Below, piece by piece: positions 21,022 through 32,232 of a stretch of 64,000 bases of DNA. The notes below the pieces were generated by a model. The model worked only from the letters and a program-made list of their open reading frames with translations. It was not told the DNA's origin and made no database searches. The stretch's first letter is position 1. Each line of letters begins with the position of its first letter. Source of the stretch: Apodospora peruviana. Lineage: Eukaryota > Ascomycota > Sordariomycetes > Sordariales > Lasiosphaeriaceae. The stretch is from the NCBI GenBank assembly GCA_033439685.1, contig JAUEDM010000005.1, positions 124,001 to 188,000 on the forward strand. Reading direction: 5' to 3'. The translations under genes and the position numbers were made by a program.

Positions 21022-22199
21022 GAGAAGAACCCATCTACGGAAATGGAAATTGCGTTGGCCCAGATTCTATTTACACAGCAGGGATTTTTCCGGGATATGA
21101 AGGGAAGAGAGAAGACAGAATAAAAGGGGGTGGGGGGGAAATTCTCGACCAAAAAAAAAAAAAAGGAATGGGAATAAAGAACTTATTACATCACTGATAC
21201 ATATGGGACTCAAACTCGTGCGCTCGTGCCGCCGGCGATCAAAGACTTTTTTTCCATGGCTCTTTGTCATGCAAATTGCTTTTAAGCGCGATTTCTATCT
21301 GCGTTTCCAGCATTACTTGACATGCCCAATGCACATACTCAATCAGCAGATTAAGACTGCATGCATTAGTGAGCGGAGTGGACGGGTTTCCCGAATTCTT
21401 TCTGTTTATGTGTGCTTGTATAGTTATATACCTAGGGTAGCTTTTGAAGATTCGTTGGGAATGAAGGTTCATTGAGAATATAAAGGGGCAGTAAGCCTAG
21501 GTCCTAAAATTGACTGGTTGCGGTTTCTGCTGGTCTTGCGACGTTTGAAAGATGAGGGTAAACTGAGTGCATCTAATTGTTTATAAATTTACCTTGACTG
21601 CGGCGTCTTCCAATCCTCCGATAGGGCTAGGGTGAGTTTCGAGGTTCCGTAGTTTACTCGCTAGCTTATCTTATCAGACGGGTTTCTCAGCCTCGGTAGC
21701 TTTAGAGAACTTCCCATCCTCCAAGACTTTTTCTAAATCCGTGAACACCCGGGACAGGAAATGGGCGGGAATAACTAAGAAGAGCCTATGACCTATATGC
21801 TTCAATAATAAGCGGGCACAGAACTCTAGATTCTCTTTGCTGCAAGCGGCCACCCCCTTTCTCCAAAGATTCGTGTTACAAAACAAGAAATGGCAGGACG
21901 CGAATGAACGCAAATGGGGAGAAAGAAAAGGGGGGCGGGGGGACTTATCCTGGGAACAAAGAATATGTCATTTAATCACGAGACGCGGGTACTGTAGGAC
22001 TTGAACTCGTATCGTAGGCTTTATTAATCGAGACTTACAAAGGAAAACATACAAAAATCAGTCGTCGACTCTGCTATCCCATAGCAACTTTAAGATTCAG
22101 CTCGCCTTGCTTAGAGGTTGTTACCAGAGCGCTCACCAAGTCATCGCAGGTCGTGCTTAGGCAACTCGTCGGAGAGTTTTATAAATTCTTATATTGACC

Positions 22200-22290
22200 G
22201 ACTACAGATAGGACGCGAACCCATGGGTATACGCAAGACTCCTCATCCATTATCGGAGGATAGGTAACCACTCAACTACGGGTCCTTCCC
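22200..22290 (-). pseudogene. tRNA-like relic
   Basis: On the minus strand a TAGTTGAGTGG A-box-like motif (22278-22268) precedes a GGGTTCGCGTCC B-box-like motif (22222-22211). Acceptor and T stems do not pair well, so it is a tRNA relic or tRNA-derived repeat. Confidence 0.35.
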
Positions 22291-22720
22291 ATATAGTAAG
22301 TATGGGAGTTTGTTGGCCATCTAACCTTGATGAAAGTTGCCTGGTTATCGGGATATTGTATATGCATTTTTCAACTCTAAGTTGGTTCTACCTAGCAATG
22401 CACAGCATTTCCACGTCTCACATCATTTCTTATGCCCCCAAGTAACTTCCGCATTCCGCCACAACCCTCCTACAGCCACAACCTCGCAACAACAGGCTGC
22501 CAATACAACCCGTCATTTAGCAATCAACCGTTTCCGGTGATCGGTAATGTCAAAGAACATTATGTGCTCTTTGTCATAGCAAATGGCATATAACCACGAT
22601 TTCTATCTTGCATTTTTCAGCAATTATATAAAATCCTCCAACTCACGCTCTCAATCGACAGAGTCAAGTTACACTGCATTATTAAATTCCATTTTACTCG
22701 ACAACAAAATCGCTGCCATC

Positions 22721-23044
22721 ATGCCCGGAAAGTATCTCATCGTTGTCCTGAAGCCTGACGTCAGTGAAGAGGACGCCAAGCGAAACCGGGAAGAGGTCCA
22801 CCGTCTCGCACTCGAGAACCCCGGGTCGAATGGTGTTGGACAAGCATGGGATATGGGCAAGTTCAAGGGTTACGCGCTCCATATTGGCGACGAGAACGAT
22901 GATTTCCTCAAACGTATCGAAACTAAGGACATGGTATGTGATTGAAATGGAAAGCCTGGAGGTAGTATCAGTTGCTGATTTCTTGTCTAGATCAAGTATG
23001 TCGAGGAGGACTCGGTGGTTATTCTGGATAAACTATGGGACTAA
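22721..23044 (+). CDS. Peptidase inhibitor I9-type small protein
   Basis: Two exons, 22721-22933 and 22991-23044, with a 57-bp intron (GTATGT donor, CTGAT branch, TCTAG acceptor); 88 residues. The fold pattern GKYLIVVLKPDV...VHRLALEN...MGKFKGYALHIGD...FLKRI...IKYVEEDSVVIL matches the inhibitor I9/subtilisin-propeptide family, as in yeast Pbi2 and mushroom PoIA1. These bind subtilisin-type proteases such as vacuolar proteinase B. There is no signal peptide, in line with cytosolic Pbi2-like inhibitors. The 5' upstream ATG at 22583 gives an unconserved leader and was not used. A decayed copy lies about 1.3 kb upstream. Confidence 0.8.
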
Positions 23045-23440
23045 TGGTGATAATATTCTCAAAGTAAGGTAGCCTCGCGGTCACTGCGTGGTTTCATCTT
23101 ACCTACTTCGTACTTTGGGAGGATTGGTTTCCCGAATTCTTTCTGTTTATGCTTGTATTGCTATATGGGGTAGCTTTAGTTATTTATAACGCAAATTGAT
23201 CCGAGATTTTGATTTTTCCCGTTTGGAGTTCCATAAATTGGCAAGATGGATGGGTGATGGCTTATACAGTTATACTGACAATTTGAAGGCAAAGTAGCGT
23301 GGTGAAGAAAGTCAGGGGGACATGCGTGATAACTGCTACAAACTTCAGTCGCAAATACGATTTAAGCCAGCTTCGTTGCTCAATATCACAGATCCAGTAT
23401 GCCTCCATCAATATCCAGTGACACGTGAAATCTACTCTGC

Positions 23441-24394
23441 TCAGTTGTAGCTGACATGGACGTGGTCCCAGTGGTTCTGGGTAATGTCGCCTTGAAGTTC
23501 ACGCACTTTGTTAGCTCTGGATTTCTGATGCGATTGAATTGCTTGCCTGGACTATAACATACCTCTGTCCTCCATGGTGCGCCAGCTGGTCCACGCCATA
23601 ACCGAATCGACGCTGGGGTTCCAGATCTTCTGCCCCCAGATGACGTATCTTGGTGTACATGTTAGCACTGCTTCTCACTCACAATAGTTGCTCCGCGTCA
23701 TAATAGTGCGTACTTGAGATTGAGCGTAGCACGATTATTCATAACCCACTCAGCGATCTGTCTCCCAGAAACGGTAGGCGTCTATTCATTCCGTTAGCAA
23801 CCACCCTTGTTCGTTGACACCCAGGCAGGATACTCACGCCGCCAGCATCCGAGCACATCATATCCGTCGCCTTGCCGCAGCAGTGATCCGAATCGCCGGG
23901 ACAAGCGCAGTCCCGAGTACAATAGATCTGGCGGACCCGTCCGGGCCAGGCGGCAACGATTGTTTTCGCTCCGTCCACGGCGACCTGCTTACAGGCGCCC
24001 ACGGCCGGGTAGGCGGGGGTGCTGTAACCCCCAAAACCCGTGGCGCTGGACGAGCAGCACTTGAAGCCGCTGGGCCCGGGGCAAAAATTGGAGGCAGAGG
24101 TACCGGCGCAGTCGCTGGTCCAGCGGCAGTTGCCGCCGCTGTTGCAGCTGGCCTTGGTGCAGCACTTTATGTCGCCCGAGTCCCATGGGCAGGCGCCGGA
24201 GATGGTCACGCCGCCGTTGTCGGAGCAGGTAGCCGAGGTAACGCATACGCCTGGTAATGTTAACGTTCTGGGCTTGTGGTGGTTGATTGTGGGGGACTGA
24301 ACATACCCGCCGCACCGCCTGAACCATAACATGGCTCGTTGAGGGTAGCCAGTGCACCGGAAGCGGCGAGCGCAATGAGAAACTGGCGCATCAT
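23441..24394 (-). CDS. Secreted Cys-rich protein with VldE/ARB-07466-like C-terminal domain
   Basis: Five exons fit in frame with clean splice sites: 24394-24307, 24250-23838, 23781-23714, 23648-23563 and 23490-23441; 234 residues. The first exon gives a signal peptide (MMRQFLIALAASGALA). Two Cys-rich repeats follow (GVCVTSATCSDNGGVTISG...IKCC and CRWTSDCAGTS...FKCC), resembling small chitin-binding-like modules. The C-terminal domain has HCCGKATDMMC, YVIWGQKIW, WRTMEDRGD and NHWDHVHVSY. That is the pattern of ARB-07466-like/VldE domains, which have a DD-peptidase-like His/Asp site. Extracellular, substrate unknown. Fungal homologues are often listed as hypothetical. Confidence 0.82.
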
Positions 24395-25724
24395 GATGAG
24401 ATGCGGACTTCAGGAGTTATGAGTTGGCAATATGATACAAGAGAAGCTCGGAGTAACAGCTGTTTGTAGGAAGAAAGCACCCACCCCAATTACTTATACC
24501 GGGTTCTGTCTTCTCCCAGCCCGTAATGAGGCGGGGCCCCTGACCGGCATCATTGTATTCGAACTGCACTCCATCAGACCAGCTGCAGCGGTAGTTAGTT
24601 AGCAACCTGCAAGGGACGCCGTCGTCACACTCTCCTCACCACCCGCAATCATGGCTGACGATGGGGCCGGGGAAACCAGGTCGCCGATTATGTCAATGCT
24701 GTTAGCAAACCCTTGACATGCCCCACAAGAGAAGCTTATGCCATGCAGTTGACGGCTCGCGCCGCTGCTGCCGCAGCTTACTTTTGTTTGCAGCATGGGG
24801 GTGGTATGTTCTGGCTTCGGGCTGTCACGGGCTGTGTAGACGCCAAATACGACCATAAATCCAGCTGGTGTGGGCGATTTATTGAGCTTCATGCTGCTGT
24901 CCCGCACTCACCAGGAAGAGTAGTGTGGGTTCGACCAATCAGTTCCAAACCTGGGCTGCAGGTTCGGTCCCCCTTCGAGAACTCCATGACCTGCCTTTTG
25001 GGGGACTGGCGTCGGCTCCTGAAGATAAGGTTGCATCATATTATTATCTCGAGGCTTGAAACAGCGGACCAATAAGCTAACCCCCACTTGCTGCGTGCTA
25101 ACAGTTTGCAAGGGATTTCGCTAGTTTTACTTGACTTGCTTGTTCTGCCGGAACCCTTCCCAGTTTCTTTCTTTGCTAGCCAGCCAAATTGCTAGCTTGT
25201 ATCACGATAGTCCTAAGGGTATCTTAGTGTGATCTTGGCGTGGGCATAAGATGCGGATGTTTCCGTGACGAGGTACATGGCTCTGCCAGTTATCGCCACA
25301 GGCAGTGGGAGAAAGAATGCTTAGTACTCTCCCGATGTCAACGATATTAGCGAAGAGGAAATCTTATCCCGCCTTTCGGGATCCGCCGACGACAATGGGA
25401 CTCTGCATTAGCTTCTCTGGATCGTAAATAACTAACGTAGGGTGTTCCCGAGGTTGTCCATGACGACGGGAGATCTCCTCCTATTCTCGGACTGGCTTTG
25501 TCTGCTAGGTCGGTGTGTGGGCGGACATGTTCCAGTTCGCACATGAGTCTGCAGTTCTACCGGATGGCGTTCCAGAAAGGCAAGACCATGTCCCTATTTT
25601 GTCATCAGTTGATGCTATCGCCTTTGTGTAAGCCCTTACACACGCAAAGAGCCCAGTTCTCGGTCCTCGGGGGGGTGTATTTTATTTAAATGGTTAATCC
25701 AGGTAGCTGCTCTTCGAAAGGTCG
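24395..25724. other. Gene-poor stretch
   Basis: Short overlapping frames on both strands, none with recognisable motifs. It contains the promoter of the secreted-protein gene at the left edge. Confidence 0.4.
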
Positions 25725-27057
25725 TTAGGGGTCAGGTCCAGAGGTAAGTTGACTGACTACATTACGTATAATGGCCACCTTTGACAACTCCGCCACCATT
25801 GAGTGATGTATGAAGCGTGAAGGTTTGCGCAGTATGGCAGCATAATTTATATCATGAGTCTTCGGGGCCTTTGCCTTGCTCTTGTCTTGTATTCTTCGCA
25901 CCGACATGTCTGGGCTCCAATGTGGTGCTAACTGCATAAGTTTAAGCCAGCCGTGGGCGGTGATGGTTACTCGACTTCGTTCTTCACCATTATCATTTCG
26001 TCTGGGCAAAACTTGTCTGGGTTTCGAGTTTCTGAACTCAAATCCGCCCATAACAACGGAATAGCTATGTGCCATCGTCCAGCGATGGCACTTCTCGGAT
26101 GTACGGCGCCCTTTATCGGGATGCTCATCCACTGGGAGCTAACGAAAATAACACTCGTATATCAGGAGCAATCAGCAGTCAAGTCTCAAATTTGCAAAGG
26201 GGCGGGCAGTCTCACTTCAATTAATGCCAGATGGGGGGGTTCTTTTAACCGTTGAAGATTCCCAGGAGTAAAAGAAAAAGGTCCACTTAGTTCATGCATC
26301 ATGGCTTAGCATGTTGAAGTCTTTCACAACTGGGAAGAGCGCCCTTTACCTTCCTGCCGTACTGGGCGCCCTACCGCCCTGCCGCCGACAAAACGAACTT
26401 TGTCGATTCCAATCGTCGTCAACAAGACTCTTCCCCATTCAACGAACATCGTCCACTTCAACAATCATTCGTCCCCAACCATCCACCAACCATCATTCCA
26501 TCCATCAACCGTCAAACAATCTAGCTAACTTTCTCTTCACAACAGCCAGTCTACTACATTAACGGCGACGGTAACTGGGAACGTTGCCTTTCTTCCCGGG
26601 CAGGCACATTCATGCGGAGAACGGTCCACACGCAGAGGCCGAGACTGATGACGCAGGTCAACAAAATGCTAAAGGTCCGTCGATGCTCGGGCTCGGGTCG
26701 CCAGCTTTCTGACTCGCTGATGGTCGATTCATTGCCGAATAATGCCTCCATCGCCATCGCCTGAGAGTTCTGTCTTTTACAACTCAAGGAGAGTGCAGCT
26801 TCACAAAGAACTGTGTGGCTTGACAGGTCGGGCGTCAAGATGTTGTAATTGGAAGAGGGACAACGCACCATCTTGATGGCGTTCTTGTGGAACATCACCG
26901 CCCTGGTTAAGCGCCAGGCAGGTTCCTGTGGCGTCCAGTTACAGACCTGCGTTCGTTGCACTGCCACCGCAAACCCACAAAAATGAGGCGACAATCCCGG
27001 TATCCGTACATATTGGCCATACTCAACCTCCCTGAACACTCCATCTGACTTACCCAC
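25725..27057 (-). pseudogene. Broken fungal membrane-protein gene
   Basis: Two minus-strand frames carry blocks of a common fungal multi-pass membrane family. The first (27057-26554) ends with RRTFSILLTCVISLGLCVWTVLRMNVP, matching the family's first transmembrane segment and HLNVP-like motif. The second (26132-25725) has WTMAHSYSVVMGGF, then VTITAHGWLKLMQL and IQDKSKAKAPK, matching its MGGF and I.DKSKAD..K blocks. Between them (26133-26553) the expected PE/transport-like segment is replaced by low-complexity DNA. I cannot connect the parts by splicing, and the transmembrane helices after KSKA are missing. I therefore call it a fragmentary gene. The family's function is unknown. Confidence 0.5.
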
Positions 27058-27226
27058 TTCCCCTCAAGCCTCTGTCAATTTTGACAGGACATCAAGCTGC
27101 CAAACAGGAGGGGAGGGTAATAGTGCACTCACCCACAAACAAATACTGAAAGACAGACAGCCAAATTTCTGCGAACAGTTTCTATTAGGAAACCCTACCC
27201 CATCGTCTAAACCCCTACTTTACTGC

Positions 27227-27658
27227 TTGACGCCATGGCCGAGATTATGGGCGACCAGGCAGGCAGCAGTGTTTGGCGGCGAAGAAGCTGATATCCAGGC
27301 AGTTTTGCAGGAACCCCTCCGAGCTCACATGAATGAGGTGTTTGGTGCCAACCCACTTTCGCCATCAAGCGGACCAGTAGTCGAGTTAGAGCGCTCTCGT
27401 CTCTTGGCTCAAAAAGTGGGCGACGCTCTCCGACAAGAAGGTGATGTGCGTTGTGCAGAACTGTTGCAAGCTGCCCTTGAGTTGAGCCGGGGTTTACCAG
27501 ACGATGATCCCGGGCCCATCAACAGGTTCCTGTGCTCGACTGCTCAGATTTTCATCAATGAAACGACAGATTCCTTCAGGCTTCAACTGGAAAAGGTGTT
27601 GTTGGGGCTGTCGCAAAGGCGATGGTACGGGAGAGAACAACCCCCACTCACATATTAG
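27227..27658 (+). CDS. Hypothetical protein, possibly first exon
   Basis: 143 codons of mostly helical, Glu/Leu-rich sequence (VVELERSRLLAQKVGDALRQ, then LLQAALELSRGLP). No family recognised. An overlapping frame continues to 27993 (MYRFPGLSYSETVENGVG), so a spliced gene across 27227-27993 is possible, but I found no convincing splice pair. Confidence 0.3.
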   Translation: MTPWPRLWATRQAAVFGGEEADIQAVLQEPLRAHMNEVFGANPLSPSSGPVVELERSRLLAQKVGDALRQEGDVRCAELLQAALELSRGLPDDDPGPINRFLCSTAQIFINETTDSFRLQLEKVLLGLSQRRWYGREQPPLTY

Positions 27659-27993
27659 GGGGCGACAGTTCGGCCGAAGTCACCAGGCTCACCAAGTCGA
27701 GGCACATTGCCCGTTGTCGGCATAAAAGGGGTGTCGACGGTGGGGAACCGATCTGCGCGGTACGATGCCCAGAGGCCGCGTGTCGAGTTCTGACTGCTTT
27801 CCGGCTCGACCTGAGAGACGGCACAAAAGTTGGAGGTGGGATGTACCGATTTCCCGGCCTTTCGTATTCTGAGACGGTGGAAAACGGGGTAGGTTTGGTG
27901 TTGGACGATGCCACGGGGCGAATTACTGGGAGAATGCTGTATGGACCACCGAGATGTAGTTGTGCGACGAGGCGAACGGTTGAGATACGATGA

Positions 27994-29040
27994 TATAACA
28001 AACGACAAAGCCCATTTCTTTCATCAGGGGTCGGTTAGCAGAGATCAAGCCGGAAATTACCACGGCGCCATCCATTCCAGAGGCTAGTAGTGGTGTGTAG
28101 GCAGGCAGTCCATGGTTCCAGTTCACTCCTACCTACCTACCTACCTACCTACATTCGGTACCTCACCGACTTGAAAAGAAAGCTCAACTCGCACTAGAGT
28201 CCCTTCTTCCGGCCCAGACCCCGCCGACTTCCGCTTTTCTTCTCGTCCTTTATCCACGCTTTGTGCACTGACCCACCTCGGTGTGAGGCTGGTTCGACGC
28301 CAGGTTCTGACCGTCTGATCTTCAAGAGAAAGTTTTAAAAGACGACCCAAAGGAAGATAAATCATCAGATTACTGCCTCCTTTAGCTATTCGGTTGGCTG
28401 AACGTATACCTAGCTTCGTATAATGTCGGTTTGATGTCATGTGCGAAAATGTGATATAAACATCCTTGTACGGTCTTTCTGGTTTTCGAAGTGGCACACC
28501 GGCAAAGATAATCTGGATACTTGAGGTGCCAAGGGTTAGACTGCACGACATACATTGTGGGAGTTACATTCGACACCCTTGATATCCGTTCTCTTATCTC
28601 GCTGACCAAACCACCAAGGGGCTAAATATTTCGAGTCGCCCAACAACAGTTGGCTATCGCCAATAGCGGCTTTAATAGTCCAGCAACAAGGTTCCGCCAA
28701 CAGTTTTTCGGCAAATGAGAATAGTTCACTTCGAGCCAACAAACTACCTAACCGCTCCGAGCGCCGCCCCGTGTGCTCGGTTCCACAAGGCAACAGCGTG
28801 CCGTCGGCGGTCTGCCTAATCAGGGCCCCCACAACGTGGCCCCTTTGTTACACAGCCACTGACACGCAAGCACGCTGGTCTCGTGTCGGTGTCATATCAC
28901 CAGGGGTAACCCCTACCGTGCTGTTTATGGGTGGTAAGAACTTTCTTTCTCTCATCCATGACCCATTCAGCAACGACCTGAGCGATCCCGGGACGGACAT
29001 ATCACCCGTGAGCTGAGCATTTCTGCTCATAGTCAACACA
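27994..29040. other. Gene-poor stretch upstream of the APH-like gene
   Basis: Contains a short (ACCT)n repeat at about 28131-28152. No gene supported. Confidence 0.4.
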
Positions 29041-30535
29041 ATGTTCCCAAAGCCAAGACTCCTCTGCATGGAAAGAGACGACCTGGTCCTGCAGGAACGA
29101 AACACCGCTGCGGAGAAATGGCTCCAGACCGCCCGGAGCAAACAGGTATACTCGGCTGTCCGCGACTTGGTCCTCGAACATAAACATGGCCAACCGAAAC
29201 GCGTATACCCGGTGGTAAAAGGCGGATACAACATCGTCTACCGCGTTGAGTACATGGACGGCACATCGGTTGTTATGAGAGTCCCTATCAAAGGTATCGC
29301 TTCATCGCAGCCCGCCATTTCTGATGTTCAGAACTGACCGACTGACAGGACTTGTCCCCTTCCCCGATGAAAAAGTCCGATACGAAGTCGCCACGATACG
29401 CTACGTAGCAGCCAACACCACGATCCCGGTTCCGCGGGTCTACGGCCACGGCAATGCGGCGGAGAATCCGACGGGTTTAGGACCGTTCATCATCATGGAC
29501 TGGATCGAACACGACACTAACATGTCCAGGGCGCTTCTTGACACTAAAAGGCCGGCCGACTGGCGTCCGATTCTGGATCCTGATATCGATCAGGACAGAC
29601 TCGAGTTTCTGTATCGTCAGATGGCGAATATTCTGCTACAGTTATCTACCTTGACGCTTCCCCGGATTGGTTCACTTGTGGAAGATGGAGAGGATGTAGC
29701 AGTCGGTGGCCGGCCCCTGACGATGAACATGGCCGACATTATAGCCGACACCAACGCACCGGCCAGCGTTTTGCCTCATACGGCGACGAAAACGGAGAGT
29801 TGGTATTCTGCACTGGCGGACATGCACATGGCGCAGCTGGTCTTCCAGCACAACGATGCGGTAGACGACGAGGACGATGCCCGGGATAAATACGTCGCCC
29901 GGCAGCTGTTTCGCAACTTGACTGCCGAGGGATGGCTCTCACCACCAGACGACAATATAGCCAGCCAAAGGTTCAGGTTAGTCTGCGAGGACCTGCGGCC
30001 GGCAAACGTTCTCCTCGACAAGGATTTGCGGGTCGTGGGAGTCATCGACTGGGAATTTGCTTATGCTGCACCGGAGCAGTTCAGTTGTGATCCGCCGTGG
30101 TGGCTGCTCCTGGAGGTACCTGAAGATTGGCCCGGGGGGTTGGTGTCATGGATGAAGGCGTACGAACCTCGGCTGCGGACATTCTTAGGGGTGTTGGAAG
30201 TTGAAGAGAAGGCTCGGGGGCTTCTGGCAAGAGGTGATGATGAGCAGCAGCTCTCACAGCGCATGAGAGCGAGCTGGGAGAGTGGATTGTGGATGGTCAA
30301 CTACGCGGCTAGGAAGAGCTGGGTGTTTGATCTTATCTGGTGGAAATTTCTCGATCAGAGCTACTTTGGGCTCAATGAGACGAAGGATTATCGATCTAGG
30401 CTAGATCTTCTTACCGAGCCGCAGAGAAAGGCAATGGAGGGATTTGTAGCGAGGAAGATGAAAGAAAAGGGGGATCAAAAACTTGTCAAGTGGGAGGAGA
30501 GCTCGATAGGTCGACTGGCAGAGGTTCTGGTTTGA
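29041..30535 (+). CDS. Phosphotransferase (APH-family kinase-like) protein
   Basis: Exons 29041-29293 and 29349-30535 over a 55-bp intron (GTATCG donor, CTGACAG acceptor), frame kept; 479 residues. The N-lobe has GGYNIVYRVEYMDGTSVVMRVP, then YEVATIRYVAANTTIPVPRVYG and PFIIMDWIEH. The catalytic loop is VCEDLRPANVLLD with Cys-Glu in place of the classic His-Gly before Asp, followed by the metal-binding VIDWEFAYAAP. These features place it in the aminoglycoside phosphotransferase-like superfamily (PF01636), the CED/CDD-type branch common in fungi. Substrate unknown; in fungi such genes are numerous and seldom linked to resistance. Cytosolic; no signal peptide. Confidence 0.85.
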
Positions 30536-30671
30536 TTGTACTTTTAAGTCTAAGGTAAAAGCAGCGATGTATGATAGACATGGAAAGCCTTCCTGTTGCC
30601 GCAAGCGACTATAGCGTCGTGTCCACTTTTGGTCTGTGTATCCTGGTAGAAATCAACATCGAGAAATAAAA

Positions 30672-30785
30672 GGCGAGATGGCCGAGCGGTCTAAGGCGCC
30701 ACGTTAAGGTATTCAACCTTGATAACTCCAATCATCCTGGATTCCGTGGTCCGAAAGGGCGTGGGTTCGAATCCCACTCTCGTCA
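30672..30785 (+). tRNA. tRNA-Leu (anticodon AAG) with intron
   Basis: Acceptor GGCGAGA pairs with TCTCGTC. The D arm is GCCGAGCGGTCTAAGGC. Anticodon stem CCACG pairs with CGTGG around a loop TTAAGG, interrupted after position 37 by an intron of about 34 nt. It has a long class II variable arm, and the T arm is GTGGG-TTCGAAT-CCCAC. All features fit tRNA-Leu. Confidence 0.93.
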
Positions 30786-30826
30786 AGCACAGCAGCAGCA
30801 ATCACATGTGTTGTGTGGAGCTGTGA

Positions 30827-30890
30827 TTTTCTCTTTTTTCTTTTCTCTTTTTTCTTTTCTCTTTTTTCTTTTCTCTTTTCTCTTTTTGTC
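30827..30890. repeat. TTTTCTCTTTT-type polypyrimidine tract
   Basis: About 64 bp of T and C on the plus strand, in near-regular TTTTCTCTTTTTTC units. Confidence 0.9.
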
Positions 30891-31744
30891 TTCTCTCCAA
30901 AGTACACTCACCGTCCGAGTCAGACAACACATGCCAACTCCACAGAAGCAAAACCTGTTCGGCCCGTTCCGAACCCCAGTGGAGTCTCCCAATAGGTACT
31001 TAACTTCTGTCACCCTTCCAGCTTCTCGTCTTTCTTTTTTTCTTCTTTTTCTCCTTAGATCAAAAAGTACACAGAGCTGCCACGACCTTCACTAGATTCC
31101 CCACGGTGTCGCGTTGCCTGACCTCTTCATTGGGGTCACGCTCTGGAGAATAAACTTACTCCTTGAAAGGAAGTCTGCTGCCTATTCCTTTTTCATGGGC
31201 AGGAGATGCTGATAGATTGGAAACATCCCTTTGCACATGTGACGTCTATAGCTGTTATGTGCCTCTGCCATCCATATTGTAGTGTGGCGTCTTATCTCAT
31301 GCCGAACTTGCGAAAGACTGGCACTCCGTAGCTGTCGTTCCGAGGCGAGCTGACAGAATTGTGCCACGAGATGTGATTCTCTGCACTTCCGCAATCTTGT
31401 TGTGAGCCATCCTGGACCTCGACTCACGCTCATGACTTGAGTATTCCCATATCTTCTGCTGTCAGACAGGACGACTCCAGAAGTGCTGTCAAAGAGCGAA
31501 TGCCGTGCGCCAGCAGTCCTCAATTCTTTGTCATGAGGCATTACGAGCCTGATGCTTTTTATGACCCGTCCGACCTTCTCTCGTCACGCCTGGATGTGTC
31601 TCGAATACTATTATAGTACGTGATGGCTGCATCGAGGTAATAGAGGTTCAAAAGTGGAGCTGTCCAGCCCCTGACTCGAGAACTCTATGTTGGCAAAGAG
31701 AAACCCACAAGCTCTCTCCGCCCATGCATGACCTTATATACAGT

Positions 31745-31935
31745 TTAGGACTTGAAAGTATGTTAGCGTGAGACTTCGCTCCACAGTACAAGAGACAACC
31801 CTTGCTTTCCACAGCTTTAAACCCTGAAATCGAGGTAGCGCTAGATTTTCTCTTATTTTAAACCTTCGATTCACGCAAGTTTATTAGTTTTATCAGCCCT
31901 GTTCTCATCCCACTGGAAGTCACACGTCAACATGC
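31745..31935. repeat. Diverged direct repeat, copy 1
   Basis: Matches 33745-33965 over blocks such as GACTTGAAAGT.TGT.AGCGTG, AACCCTT..TTTCCAC.G.TTAA, TTTTCTCTTATTT and CCTGTTCTCATCC. Many differences are G/A or C/T. Confidence 0.65.
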
Positions 31936-32013
31936 TTTCCAGGGGGGACGTTGTATGTGCTGAATCCCCCAGCACCATCTCCATCAAACACATCACTGAA
32001 ATCACACGACCAA

Positions 32014-32085
32014 GGTCCGCTGGCTCAATGGCAGAGCGTCTGACTACGAATCAGGAGGTTCCAGGTTCGACCCCTGGGTGGATCG
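32014..32085 (+). tRNA. tRNA-Arg (anticodon ACG)
   Basis: Acceptor GGTCCGC pairs with GTGGATC (with wobble). D arm GGCTCAATGGCAGAGC, anticodon loop CTACGAA in a CTGA/TCAG stem, T arm CCAGG-TTCGACC-CCTGG. No intron. Confidence 0.93.
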
Positions 32086-32156
32086 AGATCACTTTTAACA
32101 CTCCCCCTTCACATGGGAAATGTAATTCTTTTTGCAGATCAACATACCTACCAACT

Positions 32157-32158
<2 letters not shown>

Positions 32159-32196
<38 letters not shown>
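32159..32196. repeat. Poly-T tract
   Basis: Run of about 38 T, just 3' of the SDR gene on the minus strand and after the tRNA-Arg. Confidence 0.95.
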
Positions 32197-32198
<2 letters not shown>

Positions 32199-32232
32199 AA
32201 CCGCTTGCTTCCCTTTTCACAGTTCTCAGTGC

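Larger units (their letters stand above)
20725..23180. repeat. Diverged tandem segmental duplication (DJ-1 3' end, spacer, I9 inhibitor)
   Basis: The DJ-1 coding end at 20725-20780 (GATTCG...GGTTCATTGAGAA...AAGGGGCAGTA) recurs at 21449-21500. Its downstream sequence also recurs, to about 21680. A tRNA-like stretch at about 21170-21250 recurs at about 21950-22040. Sequence of the inhibitor gene recurs too: GCTCTTTGTCAT at 21260 versus 22568, and GGTTTCCCGAATTCTTTCTG at 21385 versus 23126. So 20.7-21.45 kb and 21.45-23.2 kb are two copies of one segment, the first with a gutted inhibitor gene, the second with a gutted DJ-1 gene. Confidence 0.7.
30786..32013. other. Intergenic stretch between two tRNA genes
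   Basis: Starts with a long pyrimidine-rich tract (30827-30890). The minus frame 31182-31541 (119 codons) has no recognisable motif. Sequence at about 31745-31935 is one arm of a diverged repeat (see 33745-33965). Confidence 0.4.
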
